From contig NZ_FMHU01000002.1 of assembly GCF_900091415.1 (NCBI RefSeq), forward strand, positions 496,001 through 560,000: a DNA stretch of 64,000 nt, read 5' to 3'. Below are positions 1-8,425 of the stretch, in pieces (positions within the stretch are counted from its first letter, which is position 1; the number at the start of each line of letters is the position of its first letter). The position numbers and the translations under genes were made by a program. The notes under the pieces are model-generated. The model was not told where the DNA came from. It made no database searches and saw only the letters and a program-made list of their open reading frames with translations. Origin of the DNA: Micromonospora inyonensis (lineage in GTDB: Bacteria > Actinomycetota > Actinomycetes > Mycobacteriales > Micromonosporaceae).

Positions 1-1354
1 GGGCGACGGTCAGCAGCGGGGTGGGCACCAGCGGCAGCAGCGCCACGGCGTACCCGACCGCCCAGGCCAGCCCGGTCGACCGGTGCCGGGGTGGATCGGT
101 GCGCAGCCGGTCGACGGTGTACGCCAGCAGCAGCCCGATCACCGGGGCGACCACCAGCGCCAACCGGGCGGGCAGCGCGGCGTTGATCACCGGTAGTCGG
201 CCCAGCCACTCGAAGGGCAGCGTGACGCCCGTCCGCTCGCCGTCGACGACGGCCTGCGGCCCCCAGGAGAGCACGGTGAACACCACGGCGGTCACCCCGA
301 GCGCGAGGAGGGTGGCCCGGCGGGCGGCGACGGCGTGTCGCCAGAGGAAGACGAAGCAGGCCAGGGCGAGCAGCAGCAACGGGATGCCGAAGAACGAGTT
401 CTCCTCGGTCGGGTTCGGGGCCAGCGAGGTGCCGAGACCGGCCTCGCCCGCCACCGACCGGCGCGGGTACGCCAGGTACGCCGCCATGTCCTCGGAGTGG
501 ACCACCGGGTCGAACCCGGTGCCGTGGAACCGCTGCGGCCCGGCGAAGTGCAGCCAGAGCGGGTACGCCAGCAGCACCCCGGCGACCACGGCGGTGACCG
601 CGGTGCCGCGCAGGAAGTCCGGCAGCGCGGCCCGGACCGTGGCCCGGTTCGCCGGGTGCGCCGCCCAGACGGCCAGGAAGACGGCGAGAGCGAGCGCGGT
701 GAAGAACAGCCCCTCGGCGGCGATCGAGAACGCGACCGCTACCAGCACCCCGAAGATCACCCCGTTGCGCAGCCAGCGGCCCGGCTGACGGAGCGCGAAC
801 AGCCGCCAGACCAGCAGCGGCACCAGCCAGCCGGCGGTCCAGTTCAGGTGCGCGTTGGCGTGCGAGATCATGCCGGGGGAGAAGGCGATCACCAGTGCCC
901 CGGCACCGGCGGCGAGCCGGGTGCGCACCAGGTGGCGGGAGAGCAGCCAGTACCAGGCCAGCGCGGTCGCGGCCAGGTTGAGGGTGAGGATCACCAGGAA
1001 CGTCGCGGGCGGGCCGATCAGGTACGTCAGCGGCGCGAACACCGCCGCGTACACGGTGATCGAGGTGTTGACCGCGAGGTTGACCCCGTCCGGGACGTTG
1101 AGCAGGTACGTGAAGAGCGGGTTGTCGCCGTGGGTGAGCGCGTGCGCGCCGAAGGCCAGCAGCCACTCGAAGAGCGCCTGGTCGCTGGAGTTGACGGTGA
1201 TCGCCCGTCCGTTCGGGTCCCACCAGAGTCCGCTGGTCACCCAGACCGCCAGGACGAGCGCGACCAGCGTCATCACCAGGTCCGCCCGCCGGCTCCGGGT
1301 CGGTGCGGACGACGGTGCGGGTGGCCCGGTGACCAGGGACGGGGAAGTCGGCAC
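1..1354 (-). CDS. Polytopic membrane protein, GT-C glycosyltransferase-like (3' end outside window)
   Basis: The minus-strand frame is open from a GTG start to the window edge (about 451 residues), so the C-terminus is missing. The product has a short basic N-terminus and then many hydrophobic segments, for example VMTLVALVLAVWVTSGLWW near residue 27 and further helices throughout. The loop after the first helix carries the acidic/polar stretch NSSDQALFEW. Overall this resembles GT-C-fold membrane glycosyltransferases or related actinobacterial integral membrane proteins; I see no motif that fixes the donor or acceptor. The start is uncertain: an in-frame ATG lies 27 codons downstream and neither has a clear Shine-Dalgarno. 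It is divergent from the esterase gene, with about 214 bases between them. Confidence 0.65.
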   Translation of the reverse strand, partial: MPTSPSLVTGPPAPSSAPTRSRRADLVMTLVALVLAVWVTSGLWWDPNGRAITVNSSDQALFEWLLAFGAHALTHGDNPLFTYLLNVPDGVNLAVNTSITVYAAVFAPLTYLIGPPATFLVILTLNLAATALAWYWLLSRHLVRTRLAAGAGALVIAFSPGMISHANAHLNWTAGWLVPLLVWRLFALRQPGRWLRNGVIFGVLVAVAFSIAAEGLFFTALALAVFLAVWAAHPANRATVRAALPDFLRGTAVTAVVAGVLLAYPLWLHFAGPQRFHGTGFDPVVHSEDMAAYLAYPRRSVAGEAGLGTSLAPNPTEENSFFGIPLLLLALACFVFLWRHAVAARRATLLALGVTAVVFTVLSWGPQAVVDGERTGVTLPFEWLGRLPVINAALPARLALVVAPVIGLLLAYTVDRLRTDPPRHRSTGLAWAVGYAVALLPLVPTPLLTVA

Positions 1355-1568
1355 GGAGCGGACGTTACCAACCGTCCGGGGACAGACCGGCCGGACACGG
1401 AACCTCCGGGAGCGCGGCGGTGGGCGGGGCGAGGGCGACCGGGGCGTCGTCACCTGTCCACACGTCGAGGATGGTGAATGTGTGAACGGCGGCCATGTCA
1501 CGTCTTCGTCATCGGGGCGTAACGTCGCGGCAATTCTTGGTGACCCAGTTCACAATGTGGAGGCCGCC

Positions 1569-2768
1569 GTGCGTCGACCCCCGTCCGTCCTCACCCGGTT
1601 GGCCGCCGCGCTGGCCGGAGCCGTCCTCGCCGTCACGGCGGCCGCCATGGTCGCCGCACCCGCGCAGGCCGCCAGCCTGACCCCGGTCACCGGGTTCGGT
1701 TCCAACCCCGGCAACCTCGCCATGTACGCCTACCGGCCGGACGGCCTGCCGGCCGGGGCCCCCGCCGTGGTGCTGCTGCACGGCTGTGCGCAGAACGCCG
1801 CCGGCTACTTCACCAACTCCGGCTGGCGCAAGTACGCCGACCAGTGGCAGTTCGCGCTGATCCTGGCCGAGCAGAGGTCCGGCAACAACTCCAGTTCGTG
1901 TTTCAACTGGTTCGAGACCGGCGACACCACCCGGGGTCAGGGTGAAGCGCTGTCCATCAAGCAGATGATCGACCACGCGAGGGCCGACTACGGCATCGCC
2001 GCGAACCGGGTGTACGTCAGCGGCCTCTCCGCCGGGGGTGCGATGACCGCCACCATGCTCGCCACGTACCCGGACGTCTTCGCCGGCGGCTCGATCGTCG
2101 CGGGTGTGCCGTACCGCTGCGCCACCAGCATGATCAACGCGTTCTCCTGCATGAACCCGGGTGTGAACAAGACCCCCGCCCAGTGGGGCGATCTGGTCCG
2201 TGCCGCCCACCCCGGCTACACCGGTGCCCGGCCGAAGGTGGCGATCTGGCACGGCACCGCCGACTACACCGTGGCCACGGCGAACGCCACCGAGTCCCGC
2301 GACCAGTGGACCAACGTGGCCGGTGTCTCGCAGACCCCCACCGGCACCACCACGCTGCCCGCCGGCACCACACTGGAGACCTACGGCAACGACCTGGTAC
2401 GCGTCTACCGGGTCTCCGGCATGGGGCACGGGACCGCGGTCGACCCGGGCAGCGGCACCGACCAGTGCGGCACCGCGGCAGCGTACTTCCTGGACACCAT
2501 CTGTTCGGCGTACCGGGACGCGCTCTGGTTCGGCCTCGACGGAGGTTCCAGCGGCCCGGTCCCGACCGCCAGCCCCACGTTGTCTCCGACGGCCGCCCCC
2601 ACCTGCGTCACCGCCAGCAACTACGCGCACGTCACCGCCGGCCGCGCCTACCAGTCCGGCGGGTACGCCTACGCGGTCGGCTCGCAGCAGCGGATGGGGC
2701 TGTACAACACCTTCACCAGCACCACCCTCAAGCAGACCGCCCCGAGCTACTGGGTGATCGGCTGCTGA
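1569..2768 (+). CDS. Secreted PHB-depolymerase-family esterase
   Basis: A 399-residue extracellular alpha/beta-hydrolase of the poly(3-hydroxybutyrate) depolymerase/LpqC type. GTG start chosen because GTGGAGG lies six bases upstream and the product then begins with a signal peptide (basic residues, hydrophobic core, APAQAA cleavage region near residue 35). The oxyanion motif LLHGCAQNAAGY follows at about 69-80. The nucleophile Ser154 sits in VSGLSAGGAM, the acid is probably Asp232 in WHGTADYTV, and the His is in SGMGHGTAVD. A Pro/Thr/Ser linker near residue 335 leads to a ~55-residue C-terminal domain with a Cys at each end, as in several secreted actinomycete depolymerases, probably for substrate binding. 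The true polymer substrate cannot be told from sequence. Confidence 0.85.
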   Translation: MRRPPSVLTRLAAALAGAVLAVTAAAMVAAPAQAASLTPVTGFGSNPGNLAMYAYRPDGLPAGAPAVVLLHGCAQNAAGYFTNSGWRKYADQWQFALILAEQRSGNNSSSCFNWFETGDTTRGQGEALSIKQMIDHARADYGIAANRVYVSGLSAGGAMTATMLATYPDVFAGGSIVAGVPYRCATSMINAFSCMNPGVNKTPAQWGDLVRAAHPGYTGARPKVAIWHGTADYTVATANATESRDQWTNVAGVSQTPTGTTTLPAGTTLETYGNDLVRVYRVSGMGHGTAVDPGSGTDQCGTAAAYFLDTICSAYRDALWFGLDGGSSGPVPTASPTLSPTAAPTCVTASNYAHVTAGRAYQSGGYAYAVGSQQRMGLYNTFTSTTLKQTAPSYWVIGC

Positions 2769-2776
2769 GGTGGCTG

Positions 2777-2837
2777 AGGTGTTTGCAGGGGTCCCTTCCT
2801 ACCGCTTTCTGTCGAGGAGGGGGCCCCTGCATCCACC
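2777..2837. repeat. ~60-bp intergenic palindrome, copy A
   Basis: Imperfect inverted repeat with inner arms GCAGGGGTCCC and GGGCCCCTGC and outer arms of the GAGGTG.TT / ATCCACCCTC type. It lies between the convergent 3' ends of the esterase and epimerase genes. Three related copies occur elsewhere in the window (22704, 43086, 48521). It is long and stable enough to act as a bidirectional terminator, which is an inference from position and symmetry. Confidence 0.75.
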
Positions 2838-2912
2838 CTCGGAGGGCGCGGCCCGACCGGGGCGGGGAACAGGGCGGGGAACGGGGCGGGGGGACGGGGC
2901 GGAGGCGGACGG

Positions 2913-3830
2913 CTATTCGTGCAGGGCGGCGTGCAGGGCGCTCGGCAGGTCCGGGTGGCGGAAGGGGAAACCGGAGCGGTAGGGGCGGCCGGCCCGGGTC
3001 AGCACCCCGGGCAGAACCCGGGCACTGGTCAACGCCTCCTGGGCGAAGCCGCCCAGTGCGATTCTCAACGCCACCGCCGGGATCGGCATGACCGCCGGCC
3101 GGTGCAGTTGCCGCGCCAGTTCCCGGGTGAACTCCGCGTTCCGGACCGGGTTCGGGCCGACGACGTTCACCGGGCCGGCCACGTCGACCCGGTCGAGCAG
3201 GTGGACCACCGCGTCGAGCCAGTCGACCATCGAGATCCACGGTATCCACTGCCGGCCGTTGCCCAGCTTTCCGCCGACGCCGAGCCGGAACGGGAGGAGC
3301 TGCGGCTTGAGCAGGCCGCCGTCGCGGTGCAGCGGCAGCCCGGTACGCAGCCGCACCACCCGTACCCCGGCATCCTCGGCCGGGCGGGTCGCCGCCTCCC
3401 ACACCCGGACGACGTCCGCGAGGAAGCCCTCACCCGCCGGGGCGTCCTCGTCCACGGCCCGGTCGCCCGTGTCGCCGTACCAGCCGACGGCCGAGCCGTT
3501 CAGCAGCACCGTCGGACGGTCCTCGGCGGGCAGCCCGGCCATGGTGATGGCGAGGGTGCTCGTGCTCTCCACCCGGCTCGACCGGATCAGCGCCCGGTAC
3601 GCGTCGTTCCAGCGCTTGTCGCCGACCCCCGCGCCGGCCAGGTTGACCACCGCGTCGACCCCCGCCACCACGGCCGGGTCGAGCTGCGCGGTTCGGGGGT
3701 CCCACCGCACCTCGCCGGAGCCGCGTGGGGTACGGCGTACCAGTCGGGTGATCTCGTGCCCGTCGTCGGCGAGCCGGGCGGCCAGTCGGGTGCCCAGGAA
3801 GCCGGACGCACCGGCCATGAGGATCCGCAT
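2913..3830 (-). CDS. TIGR01777-family NAD(P)-dependent epimerase-like protein
   Basis: A 305-residue protein of the extended-SDR TIGR01777 group (YfcH/SulA-like, C-terminal DUF1731). The N-terminal Rossmann motif is MRILMAGASGFLGTRLA. VVNLAGAGVGDKRW is typical of this family, as is NGSAVGWYGDTGDR in the middle. The C-terminal part with PAVALRIALGGFAQEAL matches the DUF1731 region. I start at the ATG that opens the Rossmann strand; upstream sequence in the same frame is low-complexity and has no better start. No substrate is known for most of the family. The gene is convergent with the esterase across palindrome copy A. Confidence 0.85.
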   Translation of the reverse strand: MRILMAGASGFLGTRLAARLADDGHEITRLVRRTPRGSGEVRWDPRTAQLDPAVVAGVDAVVNLAGAGVGDKRWNDAYRALIRSSRVESTSTLAITMAGLPAEDRPTVLLNGSAVGWYGDTGDRAVDEDAPAGEGFLADVVRVWEAATRPAEDAGVRVVRLRTGLPLHRDGGLLKPQLLPFRLGVGGKLGNGRQWIPWISMVDWLDAVVHLLDRVDVAGPVNVVGPNPVRNAEFTRELARQLHRPAVMPIPAVALRIALGGFAQEALTSARVLPGVLTRAGRPYRSGFPFRHPDLPSALHAALHE

Positions 3831-3906
3831 GCCCCATCTTCGCCCAGATCCGGTGTCGCCGGACGAGGGTGGTGGCGAACGACCCACCCGGGCGGGTCGT
3901 CCCCGC

Positions 3907-4251
3907 TCAGGGCGCGCGGTGATGGGTGCTGCGGACCTCGTACAGCTTCGGGTCGCTCTGCTCGACGAGCGCGCCGATCTCGGCCAGGTGCGGACGGGCC
4001 TCGGGCATCCGGAGCATCGCCTGGAAGTGCGCCGCGCTGGCCCACTGCGCGTAGTTGACCACGCGGGTGCCGTCCTGGCTGGCGTGCACGGTGGCCGACC
4101 GGAATCCCGGCACCGTGGCGAAGAAGGCCCGGGTGGTCCGGTCGAGGGCCTGGACCAGTTCAGCCTGCCGTTCGGGCGCCACGGTGAACACGTTGATCAA
4201 CGTGACCAGGTCGGCGTCGGTGCTGATGACGGTCTGTGCGGTGGTCGACAT
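3907..4251 (-). CDS. Antibiotic biosynthesis monooxygenase (ABM) domain protein
   Basis: A 114-residue single-domain protein. TLINVFTVAPERQAELVQAL and PGFRSATVHASQDGTRVVNY followed by AQWASAAHFQAM are the characteristic beta-alpha-beta elements of the dimeric ABM/ferredoxin-like fold. GAGGACGAACG before the ATG gives a plausible ribosome site. Members include small monooxygenases, heme-degrading enzymes and many proteins of unknown role; the sequence alone does not place it. It sits downstream of the hemerythrin remnant in the same orientation. Confidence 0.8.
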   Translation of the reverse strand: MSTTAQTVISTDADLVTLINVFTVAPERQAELVQALDRTTRAFFATVPGFRSATVHASQDGTRVVNYAQWASAAHFQAMLRMPEARPHLAEIGALVEQSDPKLYEVRSTHHRAP

Positions 4252-4263
4252 CGTTCGTCCTCG

Positions 4264-4540
4264 TCAGCCGGAGGGGTCGGTCGGAAGGGGGAGACCCAGC
4301 AGGTCCGCCGTGCTGGCGCTGGTCGGGTCGAGGGCGTTGAGGGCCGCGACGAGCTTCTTCTCCTCGTACGTGAAGTGCGACTCCAGGACGGCGGCCAGGC
4401 CGTCCAGTTCGGCCCGTACGGCGGCCGGGTCCGGTCGCGGAACGGCACCGGCCAGCTCCGTCACCCGGCGCCGGATGCCTCGACCTGCTGGTGGTCCCAG
4501 GCCAGTTCCGTCAGGACGGGCGCGAGCTGCGGCACCTGCT
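4264..4540 (-). pseudogene. Hemerythrin-domain protein, disrupted C-terminal remnant
   Basis: The readable C-terminal part contains LAAVLESHFTYEEKKLVAAL, the typical last helix (HxxxE) of hemerythrin HHE cation-binding proteins. Upstream, the natural continuation LAPVLTELAWDHQQVE lies in a different frame; restoring one G at about position 4480 would join DHQQVE to GIRRRVTELAGAV. Beyond 4540 the gene is cut by an inverted-repeat element that supplies a spurious MAAGDTFVTGTP start. The N-terminal half is not found elsewhere in the window. The gene therefore has both an insertion and a one-base frameshift and is almost certainly dead. Confidence 0.7.
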
Positions 4541-4869
4541 GGGGTGCCAGTAACGAACGTGTCGCCAGCCGCCAAAAAGTTGATCTTGTTTCTGGGTAGT
4601 GCGCAGCTGCTCGGAGGGTGACCAGGATGATCACTCGTGAGCCGTCACCGAGCGACTGTAGCGTTTACCCCCCGCTCACCGGGCACCTTACCGGGCGGGT
4701 CTTACATGACGGCCTGACCTGCGACGCGACGCCCTCAGAAACCTGGCGCGAGGCGCCCGGTGAAGGACCCTCTAACGGGACACCAGCACGAACACCTCTC
4801 GACTGCGGCCACGCCGTCAACCAAGATCAACAATTTGGCGGCTGGTGACACCTTCGTTACCGGCACCCC
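4541..4869. mobile_element. MITE-like element with 48-bp inverted repeats
   Basis: The first and last 48 bases are imperfect inverted repeats (about 40 of 48 match when one arm is reverse-complemented). Both outer ends begin GGGGTGCC.GTAACGAA and both inner ends finish TTGATCTTG. The ~230-bp interior has no convincing ORF and contains smaller hairpins. It interrupts the hemerythrin gene. I see no clear target duplication, because the right end abuts another repeat only four bases away. It looks like a non-autonomous DNA transposon; no matching transposase is present here. Confidence 0.65.
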
Positions 4870-4873
4870 CAGT

Positions 4874-5013
4874 AGGCCCGCCGGTAGTTTCCGGACCAAA
4901 AACAACTCCAACGCTGGTCAAGGACGTGATGGGGACCCAAGTTCCCGGGGCGTTCGTACCGTGCCGCGACCAGGGTTGGCGTTGTTTTTTCGCTGGAAAC
5001 TACGGCGAGGCCC
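4874..5013. repeat. 140-bp palindromic element, left copy
   Basis: Nearly identical (one base difference noticed) to 8426-8565 and in the same orientation. Each copy is itself an imperfect palindrome: the left arm AGGCCCGCCGGTAGTTTCC pairs with the right arm GGAAACTACGGCGAGGCCC, and the symmetry continues inward over about 45 bases to CTGGTC/GACCAG. It has MITE-like architecture. The outer flank of this copy ends in AGT and the outer flank of the right copy begins AGT, a possible 3-bp target duplication of the whole bracketed unit. Confidence 0.75.
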
Positions 5014-5023
5014 GGACGTGGGG

Positions 5024-5060
5024 CTCGCCGACCACGAGCAATGTGCTCGTGAGCGGCGAG
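5024..5060. repeat. Hairpin beside the IS110 remnant
   Basis: CTCGCCG.CCACGAGCA and TGCTCGTG.GCGGCGAG form an imperfect stem-loop around a three-base loop in the 82 bases between the 140-bp element and the transposase stop codon. It may be part of the IS110 end or a terminator. No other feature is visible in this gap. Confidence 0.4.
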
Positions 5061-5095
5061 TGTTCCCCGGGTCAGACATCCCTGGACGTTGAATG

Positions 5096-6329
5096 TCAAG
5101 CGGCGAGGTCGTGGTGGCGGTGTGACCATGCGGTTGCCTGGTCGTAGTGGCTGGTGGTCTTGAGGCAGCCATGGAGGATGCCGACGAGCCGGTTGCCGAC
5201 CTGGCGGAGGGCGGCGTTGTGGCTGACGTCGCGTGCTCTGAGTTGGTCGTAGTAGGCGCGTACGGCCGGGTCGTGGAGGATCGCGCAGCTTGCTTGGAGG
5301 TGGAGGGCGTCGACGAGTCGGTCGTTGTGGACGAACCGGGCGTGGACCGTCCGCATCTTGCCGGATTGTCGGGTGATCGGTGAGGTTCCGGCGTAGTTCT
5401 TACGGGCCTTCGCGCTGATGTAGCGGCCGTGGGGCGTCCCCGAACTCGGCGAGCACCCGGGCGCCGAGAACGGCGCCGATGCCGGGCTGGCTGAGGATGA
5501 TCTCAGCGTCCGGGTGCCGGCCAAAATGGGCCTCGACCTCGCCTTCGAGAGTTCTGATCTCGGTGTTGAGCGTGGTGATGACCGCGGCCAGCGCTCGGAC
5601 GGTCGAGGCGTAGGCGGCGGTGACGAGGCCTGCCTGGCCAAGTTGCTCGCTGCGCAGCGCCTGCTGGATGGTCGCGGCCTTGCCGGGGATGTCACGACGG
5701 CCCTTGAGCGCCGCGCTGATCTGACTGATCGTCAGTTTCGTAGCCGCCGTCGGGGTCGGGGCCTTGACCAGCAACGCCAACACTGCGTCCGAGGTCAGGC
5801 CGAGGGGTTTGAACGCCTCCAGCGCGGCGGGGAAGTAGTCGCGCAGCGCGACCCGCAGCCGGAGCATGTGCCGGGTCCGTTCCCACAGCAGCGTCTGATG
5901 CGCGCGTGTGACGACCTTGACGGCCTCGGCGACCTCAGAATCACCAGCGACCTCTCGCAGCTGGTGGCGGCGGGTGCGGATCATGTCCGCCAGCGCGTGC
6001 GCGTCGCCCTTGTCGCTCTTGGCTCCCGAACTGCCGAGGATCTCGCGGTGCCGGGCGGCCTGCTTGGGATCCACCCCGAACACCCGATATCCCGCCGCCC
6101 GCAGTGCCCGTACCCACGGGCCCCGGTCGGTCTCGATGCACACCAGCACATCCGCCGGTTCTGGGTCCTCGGGCACGAACCGTCCCACCAGCTCGTGGAA
6201 CCGGGACATCCCGACCATCCCCTCGGGCAGCCGCACCCGTTTGAGGACCTTGCCGTCCTGGTCCTGCACCTCCATATCGTGGTGATCCTCAGCCCAGTCA
6301 TCCCCGACGAACAACACGCCAACCTCCAT
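5096..6329 (-). pseudogene. IS110-family transposase, frameshifted
   Basis: The first 300 codons encode the RuvC-like DEDD domain: FVGDDWAEDHHD at the N-terminus, an acidic ETDRG, and SDKGDAHALADMIR. The frame then runs into SQPGIGAVLGARVLAEFGDA and ends prematurely near 5400. The rest of the Tnp20 domain, KARKNYAGTSPITRQSGK with the serine motif and HARFVHNDRLVDALHLQA, continues in another frame to the natural stop. A single indel around 5425 separates the two halves, so the enzyme is probably inactive. IS110 elements lack terminal inverted repeats, so the ends cannot be fixed. The 230 noncoding bases upstream (6330-6561) are where an IS110 guide (bridge) RNA would lie. Confidence 0.8.
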
Positions 6330-6561
6330 GATCGACGACGGTTCCAGCAGAGCCCGCAGGAGCCAGTCAGCGACCTAATGGACAAGACAAGTGCTCACGC
6401 CACCACTGGGCGTGCACGACATCCCATCAGCGATCAAGACCCCTGACCACCGGTGAGGGCACGATCTGACCCTAGGACTCAAGATCCAGGCGGAGAGAGT
6501 GCTCACCCACCAGCGGCTACCAGGCACCGAGTCTGCCAGCGGCTGACCCGATAGCTCCCTC

Positions 6562-7482
6562 TTAGGCGGTGTGCTGGATGATCCAGTCGAGCATGGGCCG
6601 CGGGTTGCGCTGGAACTGGAGGTAGCCGTCCCAGCGGCGCTTGCTGCCTTCGATCCAGTGCAGGTGCTTGTCTTTCGTGGGCATCGCGTCGTACATCGAC
6701 TGCACGTCGTGCGGGGTGACGAGGTTGTCGTCGCGGATCTGGTAGATGAACGTCGGCACGCTGACCGCGCCGGCCCACGGCACCGGGTCCTGCGCGTCGA
6801 ATCCGAGGCCGGTCACCAGCTGGATGCGGCGGTCGAGTTCGTCCACACGCACTGCGGGGATGCCCATGAGGCCGAGCTGGTGGGTCATGATGACCTTGGT
6901 GGTCACCGGCTGGGCGGCCACGAGAGAGTCGATGCCCTCGAACGCGGCCGGGTCCTGGTAGGCGGCCGCGAACGTCGCGTTTGCGCCGAGGCAGCGGCTG
7001 AACAGGCTGATCCGCATCGAGCTGGTGTCGGGGCGGGTGCGTGCGTAGGTGAGGGAGCCGATGACGTCGCGGGCCTCGTAGATGCCGCTGGAGGTGATAC
7101 CGCCGTTCGCGGACCCGCTGAAGCCGTGGTTACGCAGGTCATAGGTGAGGACGTTGTAGCCCGCGTCGTGCAGGATCTGGTAGTCCGGCATGAAGGGGAT
7201 CTCGATGTTGTTGCCGCTGGGCGCCCAGATCGAGCACCACGGATCGAGGTGGCTGGGCAGGCCGGTGCGGGTGAAGCCCATCGGGTGGTTCGCGATGACG
7301 AGCTTGTCGCTGGCGGCGGGGAGGAACCAGCCTTCCAGCGGCACTCCGTCGCTGGCGGGGAAGGTCACGTCCTCGTACGCCAGCCCAAGGTCGCCGGGGG
7401 TACCGATGACCGGAGCGCGCTGGCTGCCGCGGAAATTGGCGGCGATCGTGTCGAGGACCTTGGATATTTGTTCTTCGTCCAT
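6562..7482 (-). CDS. Alpha/beta hydrolase with probable Cys nucleophile
   Basis: A 306-residue hydrolase. The start is the ATG preceded by GAGGCTGGACGC; longer in-frame extensions are low-complexity. NHPMGFTRTGLPSH near residue 65 forms the oxyanion region. YDLRNHGFSG is typical of the fold at about 114-123. The nucleophile elbow reads SLFSRCLGANAT, with Cys164 at the usual Ser position, as in dienelactone-hydrolase-like enzymes. The likely acid is Asp251/252 in IRDDNLVTP and the histidine is in KHLHWIEGS. The gene is divergently transcribed from an MmyB-type regulator with a 110-base shared region, suggesting that it is the regulator's target. Substrate unknown. Confidence 0.8.
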   Translation of the reverse strand: MDEEQISKVLDTIAANFRGSQRAPVIGTPGDLGLAYEDVTFPASDGVPLEGWFLPAASDKLVIANHPMGFTRTGLPSHLDPWCSIWAPSGNNIEIPFMPDYQILHDAGYNVLTYDLRNHGFSGSANGGITSSGIYEARDVIGSLTYARTRPDTSSMRISLFSRCLGANATFAAAYQDPAAFEGIDSLVAAQPVTTKVIMTHQLGLMGIPAVRVDELDRRIQLVTGLGFDAQDPVPWAGAVSVPTFIYQIRDDNLVTPHDVQSMYDAMPTKDKHLHWIEGSKRRWDGYLQFQRNPRPMLDWIIQHTA

Positions 7483-7554
7483 GCGTCCAGCCTCATCTGC
7501 GTGACCAGGCCCGAACCAGGGGACGCTAACCCCTCCCTTGGGGCAGCCGATGCG

Positions 7555-7592
7555 TTGGAAACGCCGGTGCTGGTCCCGCATACTGGGCTGCG
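7555..7592 (+). promoter_or_regulatory. Candidate promoter of the MmyB-type regulator
   Basis: TTGGAA and CATACT are separated by 18 bases, and CATACT ends eight bases before the ATG. No Shine-Dalgarno is visible in that interval, so the transcript would be nearly leaderless. Just upstream, GGGGACGCTAACCCC and CCTTGGGG form short inverted repeats that could be an operator. This is a prediction by eye. Confidence 0.4.
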
Positions 7593-8408
7593 ATGAATCT
7601 TCCGGAGCTCGGCGCGTTCTTGCGCTCACGTCGCGACAGGGTGCGCCCCGCCGACGTGGGGCTGCCGACGGGTTCCCGCAGGCGGGTGACAGGCCTGCGC
7701 CGGGATGAAGTAGCCGAACTTGCGCACGTCTCCACCGACTACTACATCGAGATCGAGCGCGGAACGGCTCAACCTTCATCGGCAGTTCTCGATGCCTTCG
7801 CTGAGGTGCTCAGAATGAGTGATGATGAGCGCGCTCACGCGTTCACCCTTGCTGGGCGGCGCCAGCCGCGCCGCTCGTCCAGGGCGGCCCTGCACCCCGC
7901 TATGCGGGATCTTCTGGGCCGTTTCGGGGACGACATTCCCGCCTACGTCACCACGGATCTGCAAATCGTTCTCGCGCAGAATGACGCGGCAGCCGAACTG
8001 CACGGCCCAGTTCCCGAGTCTTCGGAGCTGACGGACAGCTACGTGTATCGGTGGTTCCTTGATCCGGCCGTGCGGGCACAGTTCGATGAAAGCTACCACG
8101 AAGTGGAAGCCGAAGCGCTCATCGCAGATCTGCGGATAGGTGTCGCTCGCCGCGGACCGGGTGATCCTGACGCGAGAGCGCTGATCGAGGTGCTCACCGC
8201 GCACAGCTCCTGGTTCGCACGGCTGTGGGCTCAGCAGGACGTCGCCATCCGCCGGAGCGAGACGAAGAGACTGCGCCATCCCGAGCGCGGTCTGATCGAC
8301 TACGACTGCTACGCGTTGCTCAGCGAAGACGGACAGGAACGACTCATCTGGTACGTACCTGCAAAGATTTCCATGGCGGGTGCGGCGGACGACAGACGCG
8401 TGGGGTAG
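7593..8408 (+). CDS. XRE-family regulator with MmyB-like ligand-binding domain
   Basis: A 271-residue regulator. The N-terminal helix-turn-helix (residues ~1-75) contains VTGLRRDEVAELAHVSTDYY and IEIERGTAQPSSAVLDAFAE, the hallmark of the MmyB/XRE group. The C-terminal PAS-like domain runs from AYVTTDLQIVLAQNDAAAEL to ERLIWYVPAK. These proteins usually control a divergent oxidoreductase or hydrolase gene in response to a small lipophilic molecule, and here the divergent partner is the alpha/beta hydrolase. The gene ends 17 bases before the right 140-bp element and appears complete. Confidence 0.85.
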   Translation: MNLPELGAFLRSRRDRVRPADVGLPTGSRRRVTGLRRDEVAELAHVSTDYYIEIERGTAQPSSAVLDAFAEVLRMSDDERAHAFTLAGRRQPRRSSRAALHPAMRDLLGRFGDDIPAYVTTDLQIVLAQNDAAAELHGPVPESSELTDSYVYRWFLDPAVRAQFDESYHEVEAEALIADLRIGVARRGPGDPDARALIEVLTAHSSWFARLWAQQDVAIRRSETKRLRHPERGLIDYDCYALLSEDGQERLIWYVPAKISMAGAADDRRVG

Positions 8409-8425
8409 TTGGCCACCCACACCAG

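Noticed and set aside
4589..4821. Short open frames inside the 48-bp inverted-repeat element
   Set aside because: They are short, lack ribosome sites and show no codon bias; the interior looks noncoding.
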